The notes: a model not told the origin generated them from the letters alone. Positions 9,514 to 18,362 are shown, counted from the stretch's first letter. The stretch is 64,000 nucleotides of DNA from Lentisphaerae bacterium WC36 (GCA_020683205.1 CP085689.1:62001-126000); one strand, 5' to 3'. Translations and numbers: made by a program.

Positions 9514-9832
9514 AATTATTAGTTTTGTTCACAGTAGTGTATGTTAATAATGGCTGTTTTACCAAAAAATAAAATTAAAACATCTTTAATTTAAATGAAT
9601 ATTTTTAAAATTACTACCAAAAAAAACAAAATACAACCAATTATTTACTAGTTAATGACATATTTGTCGTAAAAGCCTTTATATTCATAAAAAATCTTAA
9701 GTTTTTAATTGCAAAATTTAATGTAAAGTGTTTATTACCTTTAAGATTATTTTTTGTATAGATGGAGTAATTAAATATACATAAAAAGGAAAAATATAAG
9801 TATAGATAGATAATTTGGGAGATTTAGACCTA
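9514..9832. promoter_or_regulatory. Divergent metX / DAHP-synthase control region with a possible leader hairpin
   Basis: 319 bases without a gene. AATCTTAA (9693-9700) is repeated inverted as TTAAGATT (9741-9748) and followed by ATTTTTTG, so a terminator-like hairpin could form in the leader of the aromatic operon. No Trp/Tyr/Phe-rich leader peptide was seen. ATGACA and TTTATA, 17 bases apart at about 9656-9684, are a weak promoter candidate. No SAM riboswitch was recognised upstream of metX. Confidence 0.25.
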
Positions 9833-10867
9833 ATGTTACGCAGCAACAATATTAACATCAAAAGCCAGTCAGCGTTAATTACGCCAGTGGAGGTTAAGGA
9901 ACTGCACCCAGCTTTAGAAGCAGATATCGTAAAAGTTATTGAGGCTAAAGATTGTATTAAAGATATTTTAGACGATAAAAGCAATAAATTTATGGTTATT
10001 ACTGGACCATGCTCAATTCATGATAAAAATTCTGCTTATGAATATGCGAACCGTTTAGCAAAATTAGCAGAGGTTGTTGGTGATAAAATTATGTTAGTTA
10101 TGCGTGTCTATTTTGAAAAACCAAGGACAACTGTTGGTTGGAAAGGCTTAATTTATGATCCAGAATTGAATGATTCTAGTGATATAGCTACAGGCATAAA
10201 AATGGCACGTGAAATTATGTTGGAAGTTACTAGAAAGGGTTTGCCTATTGCTACAGAAATTCTTGAGCCAATCATTCCACAGTACATTGATGATTTAATT
10301 AGTTGGACGGCAATTGGTGCAAGAACAACAGAATCACAGACGCATCGTCAATTAACAAGTGGATTGTCAATGCCGATTGGTTTTAAAAATGCAACAGATG
10401 GCGATATTAATGTTGCTGTTGATGCAATTAAAACGGCTTCGCATGAGCATAGTTTTATTGGCATTACGGATGGAGGTTGCGTAGGTGTATTTAATACAAA
10501 AGGTAATAAATACGGTCATATTGTATTGCGTGGTGGAAATAAAGGACCAAATTATGGTTCAGAATATATCGCATTTACAAAAGAGGTCATGCGTAAAAGT
10601 GGCTTAGAGGCAAATATTATTGTCGATTGTAGCCATGCAAACTCGGCTAAGAATCATAGTAATCAATGTAAAGTAGTTGACTCAGTGATTGAGCAATTAA
10701 ATAATGGGGAAAAAACTATTAAGGGAATTATGCTTGAAAGTCATTTAGAGGCTGGAAATCAAAACATTAATAGCGAGCAGTTAAACCCAAATGTGTCAAT
10801 TACAGATGCGTGTATTGATTGGGATGAAACTGAAGCATTAATTAAAAAATTACATCAAGCATTGTAA
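9833..10867 (+). CDS. 3-deoxy-7-phosphoheptulonate (DAHP) synthase, class I
   Basis: The first enzyme of the shikimate pathway joins PEP and erythrose-4-P. The 344-residue protein shows the E. coli AroFGH-type motifs VITGPCSIHD, MRVYFEKPRTTVGWKGL, IGARTTESQTHRQL, GFKNATDG and IVDCSHANSAKNH. I start it at ATG 9833 because GGGAG lies 11 nt upstream; an in-frame TTG at 9815 has no ribosome site. The stop is 7 nt before the next gene. Aromatic feedback type cannot be told from sequence by eye. It heads a run that includes aroK and aroC. Confidence 0.94.
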   Translation: MLRSNNINIKSQSALITPVEVKELHPALEADIVKVIEAKDCIKDILDDKSNKFMVITGPCSIHDKNSAYEYANRLAKLAEVVGDKIMLVMRVYFEKPRTTVGWKGLIYDPELNDSSDIATGIKMAREIMLEVTRKGLPIATEILEPIIPQYIDDLISWTAIGARTTESQTHRQLTSGLSMPIGFKNATDGDINVAVDAIKTASHEHSFIGITDGGCVGVFNTKGNKYGHIVLRGGNKGPNYGSEYIAFTKEVMRKSGLEANIIVDCSHANSAKNHSNQCKVVDSVIEQLNNGEKTIKGIMLESHLEAGNQNINSEQLNPNVSITDACIDWDETEALIKKLHQAL

Positions 10868-10874
10868 ATAAAAA

Positions 10875-11714
10875 ATGAATCAAAGTAGTAACAAGAAAAA
10901 TTTTTCATATAAAGCCACTAATAGTAAAAATAGTGGTAATGTAAAACGCAATATCAAAGCTAAAAATCATAAAAAAGGCACTAATAAAGCAATTAGTAAT
11001 GATTTGAGGCTACAAAAATTTATGGCTGATTGTGATGTTGCGTCACGCAGAGCGTGTGCCGAAATTATTAAGAAAGGAAAAGTTGCTGTTAATGGTAATG
11101 TGGTAACAGAACCTGGGTTTAGAGTAACAGCAAAAGATGAAATAATTTGTGATGGAGTTAAGTTAAAAGTTAATCGCAAAAAATATTACATTATGCTTAA
11201 TAAACCTCCAGGATATACGTGTTCAACCAATGACCGTCATGCAAAAAAGTTAGCTTTAGATTTAATTAATTTCCCTGACGCACGTTTATTTGGTGTTGGA
11301 CGTTTAGATAAAGAAAGTGAAGGGTTGATTTTGTTTACCAATGATGGTGATTTTGCTAATAAAATCATTCACCCGAGTAATGAAATTGAAAAACGTTATT
11401 TAGTTGATACTAATAAAAGTATTGATTCAAAGAAATTTGCTCAAATGCGTAAAGGAATTATGGATGATGGTGAAGAGCTAAGAGCTAAATATGTAAAGCA
11501 AATTTCACCAAATCGTTATATGTTTATTATGAACGAAGGGAAAAAGCGTGAAATTCGTCGTTTAGTAAAGTGGACGAAGTGTCGCGTGGAAAAATTACAA
11601 CGTATTACCATTGGAGCTCTTGATTTAGGTGAATTGGCTCTGGGTAAGTGGCGGCATTTAACAGAAAAAGAGTTGAAAGCGGTGGTTAAACGTAATAAAA
11701 CGGCGTTCAAATAA
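10875..11714 (+). CDS. rRNA pseudouridine synthase, RsuA/RluB family
   Basis: 279 residues. An Asn/Lys-rich basic tail (about 1-45) precedes an S4 domain, LRLQKFMADCDVASRRACAE with GKVAVNG, and then the catalytic domain with GVGRLDKESEGLILFTNDG, where Asp is the catalytic residue, and EGKKREIRR near the end. The family isomerises uridine in rRNA; whether it acts like RluB (23S) or RsuA (16S) is not certain. It lies 7 nt behind the DAHP synthase. Confidence 0.9.
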   Translation: MNQSSNKKNFSYKATNSKNSGNVKRNIKAKNHKKGTNKAISNDLRLQKFMADCDVASRRACAEIIKKGKVAVNGNVVTEPGFRVTAKDEIICDGVKLKVNRKKYYIMLNKPPGYTCSTNDRHAKKLALDLINFPDARLFGVGRLDKESEGLILFTNDGDFANKIIHPSNEIEKRYLVDTNKSIDSKKFAQMRKGIMDDGEELRAKYVKQISPNRYMFIMNEGKKREIRRLVKWTKCRVEKLQRITIGALDLGELALGKWRHLTEKELKAVVKRNKTAFK

Positions 11715-11761
11715 AGATTAATGAATCATTTTTTAATATAATTTGGATTGAATAAAACCAA

Positions 11762-13054
11762 ATGAAGATAAAAGAAGTAAATTATAAGAAATATATAAAA
11801 CAAACTCCAGAAGTGATGGCTCCGGCTGGCTCTTTTGAATCATTGTCTGCGGCGTTGCGTAGTGGGGCAAACAGTGTTTATTTTGGAGTTGGTGATTTGA
11901 ATATGCGTTCGCGTGCAACTGCAAATTTTGCCGTTAGCGATTTGAAAAAAATCGTAAGAATGTGTCATAAATATAATGCAAAGGCATATTTAACATTAAA
12001 TATTGTTGTATATGATGATGAATTGGGTGAAATTCACCGTTTATGTGATGAAGCAAAAAAATGTAATGTTGATGCAATTATTGCTAGTGATATTGCGGTA
12101 ATAACATATGCGAAAAGTATTGGATTGTCAGTACATATTTCAGTACAGGCAAATGTTTGTAATATTGAATCTGTAAAATTTTATAGTCAATTTGCTGAAG
12201 TTGTTGTGTTAGCGCGTGAACTAACATTGCAAAAAATTAAAGATATTAATGATGCGATTTGCAAACAAAATATTACGTCTCCAAGTGGAAATTTAATGCG
12301 CACAGAGATTTTTGTTCATGGTGCGTTGTGTGTTGCAGTGTCGGGAAAATGTTATATGAGTTTAGGCATTTACAACACATCGGCAAATCGTGGAGCATGT
12401 TTTCAAAATTGTCGTCGTTCGTATCATGTCAAGGATACTGAGACAGGCGAAGAGTTGATTATTGACAATAAATATGTAATGTCGCCAAAAGATATTTGTA
12501 CTATTGAGGTTTTGGACCAATTATTAATTGCCGGTGTTGGTGTTTTAAAAATTGAAGGACGTGGTCGTTCTGCTGATTATGTAGGATTAACAACCAAAGT
12601 TTATCGTCAAGCAGTTGATGATATTTTAAATAATGAGTATACTGTTGAAAAAAGTACGCAATATGTTGAAGATTTAAGAACCGTTTTTAACCGTGATTTT
12701 TGGGAAGGTTATTACTTAGGTGAAAAATTAGGCGAATGGACTGGATATTCAGGAAATAGAGCTAAGAAGAAAAAACATTTGATTGGGAAAATTACGAAAT
12801 TTTTCACCAAAATTATGGTTGCCGAAATCGAATTGCAATCAGGTGATTTTAAAGTTGGAGACCAATTGCTAATTACAGGAGTGACGACTGGAGCAGAAGA
12901 ATTTACTGTTGAATCAATCCGTAAAGCTGGTAAAGATGTAAGCGAAGCCGTTAAAGGTGATGTTATTTCAATTTCGGTGCCAGTTAAAGTTAGAAAAAAT
13001 GATAAGGTTTTTCGCCAAGATTGGTTTCAGTTTGGTGATCTTGATTTGAAATAA
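11762..13054 (+). CDS. U32-family protein (TrhP/YegQ-like)
   Basis: 430 residues. It shows EVMAPAGSFESLSAALRSGANSVYFG at the N-terminus, HVSVQ-like VHISVQANVCN, and the U32 signature around FVHGALCVAVSGKCYMSL followed by NRGACFQNCRRSY, whose clustered Cys residues are conserved. Members annotated as collagenase-like peptidases include TrhP, needed for 5-hydroxyuridine in tRNA with prephenate as the oxygen-linked precursor. The chorismate-pathway neighbours are suggestive. Function as tRNA hydroxylation is inference. Confidence 0.88.
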   Translation: MKIKEVNYKKYIKQTPEVMAPAGSFESLSAALRSGANSVYFGVGDLNMRSRATANFAVSDLKKIVRMCHKYNAKAYLTLNIVVYDDELGEIHRLCDEAKKCNVDAIIASDIAVITYAKSIGLSVHISVQANVCNIESVKFYSQFAEVVVLARELTLQKIKDINDAICKQNITSPSGNLMRTEIFVHGALCVAVSGKCYMSLGIYNTSANRGACFQNCRRSYHVKDTETGEELIIDNKYVMSPKDICTIEVLDQLLIAGVGVLKIEGRGRSADYVGLTTKVYRQAVDDILNNEYTVEKSTQYVEDLRTVFNRDFWEGYYLGEKLGEWTGYSGNRAKKKKHLIGKITKFFTKIMVAEIELQSGDFKVGDQLLITGVTTGAEEFTVESIRKAGKDVSEAVKGDVISISVPVKVRKNDKVFRQDWFQFGDLDLK

Positions 13055-13095
13055 AATAATAATTAAAGAATTAATATAGATAAAAAACAAATACA

Positions 13096-13644
13096 ATGCG
13101 ATATATTTTTATAGGAATGAAACATTGTGGTAAGAGTAGCCACGGAAAATTATTTGCCGAAAAAAGAAATTTACCTTTTTTTGATACTGATGATTTAGTT
13201 GAAGAGCTTTATGCAGCAAAATTGAGCAAAAAAGGTAATTGCCGTGAAATTTTTAATGAACACGGAGCTGAATTTTTTGCAGAATTAGAAAAAGAAATTT
13301 TAGCGAAATTATTGAGCGAAGAAAAATTTTATAATTGTGTCATCGCAATGGGCGGAAGAATGCCAGTAGCGCCAGATTTACAAAACGAGCTAAAAAAATT
13401 AGGTTGCTATGTGTATATTAAAGTGGCAGATAATGTTATTTTTGAGCGTATTAAACGCCGTGGATTTCCATCGTTTGTTGATCAACAAAATCCGTATGAA
13501 AGTGTTTGTAAATTGATTAGAGATAGAGAAGTTTTTTACGATAATTTAGCGACAATTACAATTAATGTTGAAGATTTACCTAAAAATGTTGTCGCGAATA
13601 AAATTGCTAAAGAAATAGAGGAGTTTGAAAATAATGTCAGGTAG
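13096..13644 (+). CDS. aroK: Shikimate kinase
   Basis: 182 residues. Walker A is GMKHCGKSSHGKLFAE (about 7-22). The shikimate-binding block is FFDTDDLVEELY, and AMGGRMPV replaces the usual GGG motif. It phosphorylates shikimate with ATP. Its last codons overlap the aroC start by 11 nt, which argues for translational coupling. The protein is a little divergent but length and context fit. Confidence 0.85.
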   Translation: MRYIFIGMKHCGKSSHGKLFAEKRNLPFFDTDDLVEELYAAKLSKKGNCREIFNEHGAEFFAELEKEILAKLLSEEKFYNCVIAMGGRMPVAPDLQNELKKLGCYVYIKVADNVIFERIKRRGFPSFVDQQNPYESVCKLIRDREVFYDNLATITINVEDLPKNVVANKIAKEIEEFENNVR

Positions 13645-14692
13645 TGTTTTTGGAAAAGAATTTACAATTTCAACATTTGGCGAATCACACGGCGGAGCTG
13701 TAGGTGTGATTGTTGATGGAGTGACTCCTAACATTGAAATTAGTGCGGAAAATATTCAAAAAGAGTTAAATAAACGTCGTCCAGGACAGTCAAAAATTAC
13801 TACTCAACGTGACGAACGTGATATGGTAAAGATTTTATCAGGCGTTTATGAAGGGCGTACAACTGGTGTGCCAATTATGTTAGTGGTTTTTAATAAAGAT
13901 GCAAAATCAAATGCATATGATAATATCAAGGATTTATTTCGTCCAGGACATGCTGATTATGCATATTTACAGAAATATGGTATTCGTGATCATCGTGGTA
14001 GCGGACGTGCTTCGGGGCGTGAGACGATTGGCCGTGTAGCGGCTGGAGCGATTGCTAAGAAAATTTTAAAAGAAAAATATAATATTGATATTACGGCGTA
14101 TGTTGTTAACGTGGCAGGAATTAAAGCGCAAAAAATTGATTATAGTGAAATTGAAAATAATATTGTTCGTGTTGCGGATAAAGATGTTGCTGAAGAAATT
14201 GTCGCCAAGATTACTGAATTAATGAAACAACATGACAGCACCGGTGGAATTATTGAATGTAATATTACTGGAGTTATGCCAGGAATTGGCGAACCGACAT
14301 TTGATAAATTAGATGCAGATTTAGCGAAAGCAATGTTATCAATTGGCGCAGTTAAAGGTATTGAGTTTGGTGCTGGATTTGGGGTTGCGGAGATGTCTGG
14401 TAGCGAAAACAATGACTGGATGGACGAAGGTGGATTTCAAACGAATAACGCTGGCGGTATTATTGGTGGAATTTCAACTGGTCAAGATATTGTTTTCAGA
14501 GTTCCTGTTAAGCCAACGTCGTCAATTGCCAAACCTCAACCAACCGTTGACATTAATGGAGAAGAGGTTGTTTGTGAAACATTTGGGCGTCATGATCCAA
14601 TTATTGCACCTCGTGCAGTGCCAGTGGTTGAAGCAATGGCGGCGATTGTTATTTTAGATCATATTAAACGTCAAAAAGCTTTGCATGCTTAA
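13634..14692 (+). CDS. aroC: Chorismate synthase
   Basis: 352 residues from ATG 13634. The start SGSVFGKEFTISTFGESHG is typical, and GAGGAG sits 9 nt upstream inside aroK; a TTG three codons earlier is less likely. Conserved blocks are RRPGQS, RPGHADYAY, HRGSGRASGRETIGRVAAGAIA and RHDPIIAPRAVPVVEAM. It removes phosphate from EPSP to give chorismate using reduced FMN. It completes the aroK-aroC pair. Confidence 0.96.
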   Translation: MSGSVFGKEFTISTFGESHGGAVGVIVDGVTPNIEISAENIQKELNKRRPGQSKITTQRDERDMVKILSGVYEGRTTGVPIMLVVFNKDAKSNAYDNIKDLFRPGHADYAYLQKYGIRDHRGSGRASGRETIGRVAAGAIAKKILKEKYNIDITAYVVNVAGIKAQKIDYSEIENNIVRVADKDVAEEIVAKITELMKQHDSTGGIIECNITGVMPGIGEPTFDKLDADLAKAMLSIGAVKGIEFGAGFGVAEMSGSENNDWMDEGGFQTNNAGGIIGGISTGQDIVFRVPVKPTSSIAKPQPTVDINGEEVVCETFGRHDPIIAPRAVPVVEAMAAIVILDHIKRQKALHA

Positions 14693-15086
14693 AATATTTT
14701 TTTGGGGGGAATTTTTACGAAATCTAATGTTTTATTTGTTATCGCATTAATTGTGGAGCAATTGTTACACAGAGGCTGTTTTTCGCCATTGGCAACTGTA
14801 CAAAGATTTGAGAACCCTAGCAAATTAGAGCCTTCAGTAATGCCAGCTACTATTATGGATGGATCATTAATTTTTGGTTGTTATTCTGGAGATACAATTA
14901 GAAAATGCGGGGAGCCTAGCTTGGGGAACCAACTGTTTAGCTATATCATTTTCCCTACAGCGTTAATGATTGATTTGCCATTTTCTCTTGTAACTGATAC
15001 GATTTTTTTTTGCTTATGATATTTATAATGATTATCAAAGAGAACCACAAAAAGATGACAAATATCAGAATGAGTTCGAGAAATAA
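14685..15086 (+). pseudogene. YceK/YidQ-family (DUF1375) lipoprotein broken by frameshifts at T-runs
   Basis: One frame (about 14702-15011) encodes a hydrophobic segment, GC at a degenerate lipobox, and the family core FPTALMIDLPFSLVTDT. The family normally continues with a polar tail after DTLLLP. Here that tail (AYDIYNDYQREPQ onward, ending at TAA 15084) is in another frame and is joined if the T9 run at 15003-15011 is read as T8. At the 5' end no ATG precedes the frame; ATG 14685, overlapping the aroC stop, is joined if the T7G6 tract at 14697-14709 gains one base. The gene is either decayed, rescued by slippage, or affected by sequence errors; a TTG start at 14702 is an alternative. Confidence 0.65.
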
Positions 15087-15120
15087 ATTTTACTGATTTA
15101 GGCTGTTAATCTTCAGAAGT

Positions 15121-15128
15121 TAAAACAA
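15121..15128. repeat. Left 8-bp target-site duplication of the IS1595-type element
   Basis: TAAAACAA immediately precedes the left inverted repeat and recurs exactly at 15852-15859 after the right inverted repeat. Eight bp is the usual duplication length for the IS1595 family. Confidence 0.85.
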
Positions 15129-15851
15129 GGTTCAAGATACTTTAACTTGAAAAATTAACTATTTAAGTTATTCTAATTCAATGAAAAACAAATATATGAT
15201 TCGTGCAATAATTTCTGAAGCCAAATTCAGAGAAATTATTCGCTATTTTTCGTTTGATATTGAAGCTAATAAAATTGCCCATTTAACTGGTTCGAGCCGT
15301 CTTTGCATTCATCGAATTTTAAAGGCTACAGGGCAGCGCATTGCTGAGTTTTGTGAAAACGAAAGCCTATTTGATGCTGGTGAAATCGATGAAAGCTATT
15401 TTGGAGCCCGTCGCGTGCGTGGAGTCAGATGTCGTGGAAAACATATCGTTTTTGGGCTAATAAAACGCCAAGGGTGAGTTTACACGCAGTTCGTTACAAA
15501 TTGCTCTGCGAGCACACTTTTGCCGATTATTAGAGAAAAAGTCAATGAAAATTCAGCTGTTTACACCGATGGATTCAAGTCCTATGATGGACTCGTCGAC
15601 GCTGGCTATAAAAAGCATTATAGAGTAAAACATGGCGAAAATGAATTTGCCAAAGGGTACAATCACATCAACGGAATTGAAAACTTTTGGGGCTTGGTTA
15701 AGACCAGATTTGCAAAATTTCGTAGTATCACCAAAAATACATTTTATTTTCACTTGAAAGAGTGCGAATTTAGGTTTAATTACAGAACAAAGACTTGTAT
15801 TTAATGATGTTAAAAATCATCAGAAATAAACCGCTTAAAGTATCTTGAGCC
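15129..15851 (+). mobile_element. IS1595-family insertion sequence, 723 bp, complete ends
   Basis: The ends are imperfect inverted repeats: the left begins GGTTCAAGATACTTTAA at 15129 and the right is its near-complement ending at 15851, differing at one of the first 17 positions. An identical 8-bp duplication flanks both ends. The interior is filled by one transposase reading frame. Intact ends and duplication indicate a fairly recent insertion in which no flanking sequence has been lost. Confidence 0.9.
15181..15848 (+). pseudogene. IS1595-family transposase with an in-frame stop and a frameshift
   Basis: The N-terminal part (15181-15474) ends GEIDESYFGARRVRG...VFGLIKRQG, the first catalytic Asp region of ISXO2-like DDE transposases. 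A TGA at 15475-15477 interrupts the frame just before VYTQFV. The same frame then resumes with IIREKV, VYTDGFKSYDGL and HINGIENFWGLVKTR (second Asp and the catalytic Asn/Glu region). Near the end the family's KDLYLMMLKIIRNKPL appears only if one base is added to AAA at 15789-15791, giving a stop at 15846. As written the protein should be inactive unless the stop is read through. Confidence 0.88.
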
Positions 15852-15859
15852 TAAAACAA
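15852..15859. repeat. Right 8-bp target-site duplication of the IS1595-type element
   Basis: TAAAACAA, identical to 15121-15128, directly follows the right inverted repeat. Confidence 0.85.
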
Positions 15860-15894
15860 ATAGCCATTTTCTATTATTTTATACATATATTTTG

Positions 15895-16077
15895 TTATTG
15901 TTCTTCGATGATTTGCAGGATATAGCCTAGCACGTCGTTTTTGTTAGTGCTTAAAATCGCTCGAGGTTTTTCGAGCAGGGTACGTCTTGGAATTTGTAAA
16001 AATTGAGAAAATTCATGTGGTTTGACGAGGACGGTCATTTTTGTAAACTTTTTATCTTTGATATTAGTTTTTTCCAT
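15895..16077 (-). CDS. Small hypothetical protein, 60 residues
   Basis: The frame opens at ATG 16077 with a weak CAGG ribosome site 7 nt upstream. The product is basic at the N-terminus (MEKTNIKDKKFTKMTVLVK) and has PHEFSQFLQIPRRTLLEKP in the middle; it has no membrane segment or motif I recognise. It sits downstream, on the same strand, of a structured non-coding patch. It could be a small regulator of a lost element or a chance frame. Confidence 0.4.
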   Translation of the reverse strand: MEKTNIKDKKFTKMTVLVKPHEFSQFLQIPRRTLLEKPRAILSTNKNDVLGYILQIIEEQ

Positions 16078-16466
16078 TTTTAAACCTGTGAGTTAAATTT
16101 TTATTAAGCTCTAAAATGGTATTAAAGGCACAAAAAAGAGCGTATTTAAATCTCTACATCTAAACCAAGGCACCGCCAAGCGCCGCGAACAAAATGTAAA
16201 AATAAAAACACGCTCAAAATATCTATAAAACCGTATTAAATTTTAATACAGCTAAATTATACAGTATTTTATAGATATAGTGAACGGCTTTCAAAATTTC
16301 AATACGTTTTTGTTCTAAAAATTGGCGGTTTTTGATTTAAAACGCAAAAATAGTGAAAGTAACACTATAAAATATTTGATTGTAAGTTTTAAAATAGTGC
16401 CAGAAAATTGAAAAAGCAAATTTATGAGGAGGCAATATCATTAAAATGAGAAATTAGCAAATGATT
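16078..16466. other. Non-coding stretch with nested inverted repeats and a GC-rich patch
   Basis: 389 bases without a gene. TATCTATAAAA (16220-16230) and TTTTATAGATA (16267-16277) are perfect 11-bp complements and enclose a second dyad, GTATTAAA/TTTAATAC (16233-16249). GAGCGT and ACGCTC, about 16137-16215, bracket a patch (about 16168-16192) whose GC content is far above its surroundings and which contains GGCACCGCC and GCGCCGCG. In an AT-rich genome such a patch often marks a structured RNA or a control region of a mobile element. No known family was recognised. Confidence 0.4.
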
Positions 16467-16700
16467 TTAATTTTTTGGTTCTTTCTTTTTAATAATCTTA
16501 GAATTAATAAAAAATCCCAGAATTAACATTATAAGCCCGAGTGTTCCAGTATTTAACCCTTTATTAAACATTTCATCTATTTTTGAAGTATCTATTTCGT
16601 TAGCTTTTAATATGATATAACCAAAAAAGAATATTGCTCCAAATCCAGTAATATTTTTATTAAAGCTTTTTAATTCGTCTATTTTCTTTTCATTGTACAA
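16467..16700 (-). CDS. Small two-helix membrane protein, unknown
   Basis: 77 residues from TTG 16700, chosen because GGGAG lies about 10 nt upstream and the only nearby ATG is out of frame. Two membrane segments are clear: ITGFGAIFFFGYIILKA and TLGLIMLILGFFINSKII, joined by a polar loop with several Asp/Lys. The tail is KKKEPKN. I do not recognise the family. It stands alone in an accessory region. Confidence 0.5.
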   Translation of the reverse strand: MYNEKKIDELKSFNKNITGFGAIFFFGYIILKANEIDTSKIDEMFNKGLNTGTLGLIMLILGFFINSKIIKKKEPKN

Positions 16701-16900
16701 TGTTTGTTTCTCCCAATAATTTAAATTTATTTATAGTCAATTATTTATATAAATAGCACTCGAGAATAGGAAGTGCAAATTATATTTTTTAATTACAAAA
16801 AGTTTAAAATTACTAAAAGTAAGCATTTCATTTGCTATTTTTTTTTGTGCAATTATCTTAAAAATGTAATTGTTTAATTTATAAACTTAGGAAAATAAAA

Positions 16901-17725
16901 ATGAGCGATAAAACGACAATTTGTGTTGTTAATTATAAAACTGAAGAATTAACGAAATTATGCTTGAGAAGTATTCGTAAATACTCTAAAAATGAAAATA
17001 TTGAGGTCATTGTTGTTGATAATAACTCTGCAGATAGTTCGCTTGATTACCTGCGCACGGTCAAATGGATTAAATTAGTTGAGCGCAATGCTGAAGAAAT
17101 GAATGATGGTTCTGGAGAAAATATTAAAGGATCGATGGCGCATGGTTCGGCCCTAGATTGTGGACTTCGCGCTGCGAGCGCTGACTCAAAATATTTTATT
17201 GCTTTACACTCTGATACTTTTGTGAAAAAAGAGGGGTGGTTAAAGTTTTTATTAGATAAATTTACAGATGATAATATTATGGTGGTTGGTTGTGGTAAAC
17301 TTGACCTTAAACCTTGGTGGGAACGTACGTTAAAGCGTTGCACTGATATTAAGGAGTGGATTCGTCGTATGAATCCACATCATCGTGAGCGCGCTAACTT
17401 TTATATTCGTAGTATTTGTGCAGTTTATCGCAAAGACATTTTTGAAAAAGAGGATGTTTGGTTTACAACTGGAATTGCTGATGGTTTTACGATTGGCAAA
17501 AAATTATATTATGAAATCGTTAAGCGAGGCTATGATACTGTGGTAGTTGACGAATTCAAAATGGCAAATTATATTGACCATCTAGCGCATGCAACAATGG
17601 TGTTGAATCCCGAAGAGTTTAGTACTCGTAAGAAAACGGACAAAAAATATTATAAACGCCTGAAAAAAGTTTTGGATAGAAAAATTGTTCACGAAATTTT
17701 AGCAGACACATCTTTAGACCAATAA
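16901..17725 (+). CDS. Family 2 glycosyltransferase
   Basis: 274 residues. The GT-A start TICVVNYKTEELTKLCLRSIRKYS and VIVVDNNSADSS are typical of GT2 enzymes, with FIALHSDTFVKKEGW supplying a DxD-like HSDT motif near residue 104. The C-terminal part is basic and has no membrane helix. It probably adds a sugar to a surface polysaccharide or LPS; donor and acceptor are unknown. It is followed 16 nt later by a VOC gene with its own AAGGAG site. Confidence 0.85.
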   Translation: MSDKTTICVVNYKTEELTKLCLRSIRKYSKNENIEVIVVDNNSADSSLDYLRTVKWIKLVERNAEEMNDGSGENIKGSMAHGSALDCGLRAASADSKYFIALHSDTFVKKEGWLKFLLDKFTDDNIMVVGCGKLDLKPWWERTLKRCTDIKEWIRRMNPHHRERANFYIRSICAVYRKDIFEKEDVWFTTGIADGFTIGKKLYYEIVKRGYDTVVVDEFKMANYIDHLAHATMVLNPEEFSTRKKTDKKYYKRLKKVLDRKIVHEILADTSLDQ

Positions 17726-17741
17726 AAAAGGAGTAAAGAAA

Positions 17742-18116
17742 ATGAATTTTTATTTCGCACATAATAATTTAAATGTTTTTGACCTAGAAAAAAGTTTAAA
17801 TTTTTATAAAGAGGCGCTGGGATTAGAAGAAACTCGCCGCATTACACCAGAAAGTGGTGAATTTATTATTGTATATTTAGGTGATAATAAAACACCACAT
17901 CTTTTGGAATTAACTTGGATGCGTGATATGAATCGCCCCTATAATCTTGGTGATAATGAAATTCATTTGGCATTTAGAACTGATGATTACGAAAATGCTT
18001 TAATCAAACATAAGCAAATGGATTGTGTCTGTTTTGAGAATAAAGATATGGGTATATATTTTATTGAAGACCCTGATGGCTATTGGTTAGAAATTATTCC
18101 AGAAAAAAGACATTGA
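17742..18116 (+). CDS. VOC-family protein, lactoylglutathione-lyase-like
   Basis: 124 residues in two beta-alpha-beta-beta-beta modules. Candidate metal ligands are His8 (FAHNNLNV), Glu in HLLELTW, His in NEIHLAF and Glu near the end in YWLEIIPE, the pattern of glyoxalase I. It would detoxify methylglyoxal if a thiol cofactor is available; other VOC reactions cannot be excluded. A strong terminator follows. Confidence 0.8.
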   Translation: MNFYFAHNNLNVFDLEKSLNFYKEALGLEETRRITPESGEFIIVYLGDNKTPHLLELTWMRDMNRPYNLGDNEIHLAFRTDDYENALIKHKQMDCVCFENKDMGIYFIEDPDGYWLEIIPEKRH

Positions 18117-18140
18117 TTTTTTTATTATTAAAATTTATTT

Positions 18141-18175
18141 GATACAGAACCTGTTGGTTTTGTATCTTTTTTTTT
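18141..18175 (+). terminator. Rho-independent terminator after the VOC gene
   Basis: GATACAGAACC (18141-18151) pairs with GGTTTTGTATC (18156-18166) across a 4-base loop with one G-T pair, followed by a T-run. Confidence 0.88.
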
Positions 18176-18362
18176 GTAAAAATATTTATTTTATAATCAT
18201 TTTATAATAAGTAGCTAAGAAAAAGCACACTAAAATAAACTTTTTTTAAGATAAATCTTTTATTTATTTAAAAAATGCGTTATATTATATGCAGTTGATG
18301 AAATTTAAAATTAAAACAAATCTGTACCTCATATTTATTTGAGGAACAAAAGTGGGGAATTT

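Noticed and set aside
9815-9832. TTG start for the DAHP synthase
   Set aside because: No ribosome site upstream of 9815; GGGAG fits ATG 9833.
15520-15804. Separate gene for the second half of the transposase
   Set aside because: It is in the same frame as the first half and matches the missing part of the family; the TGA between them is a disruption, not a gene boundary.
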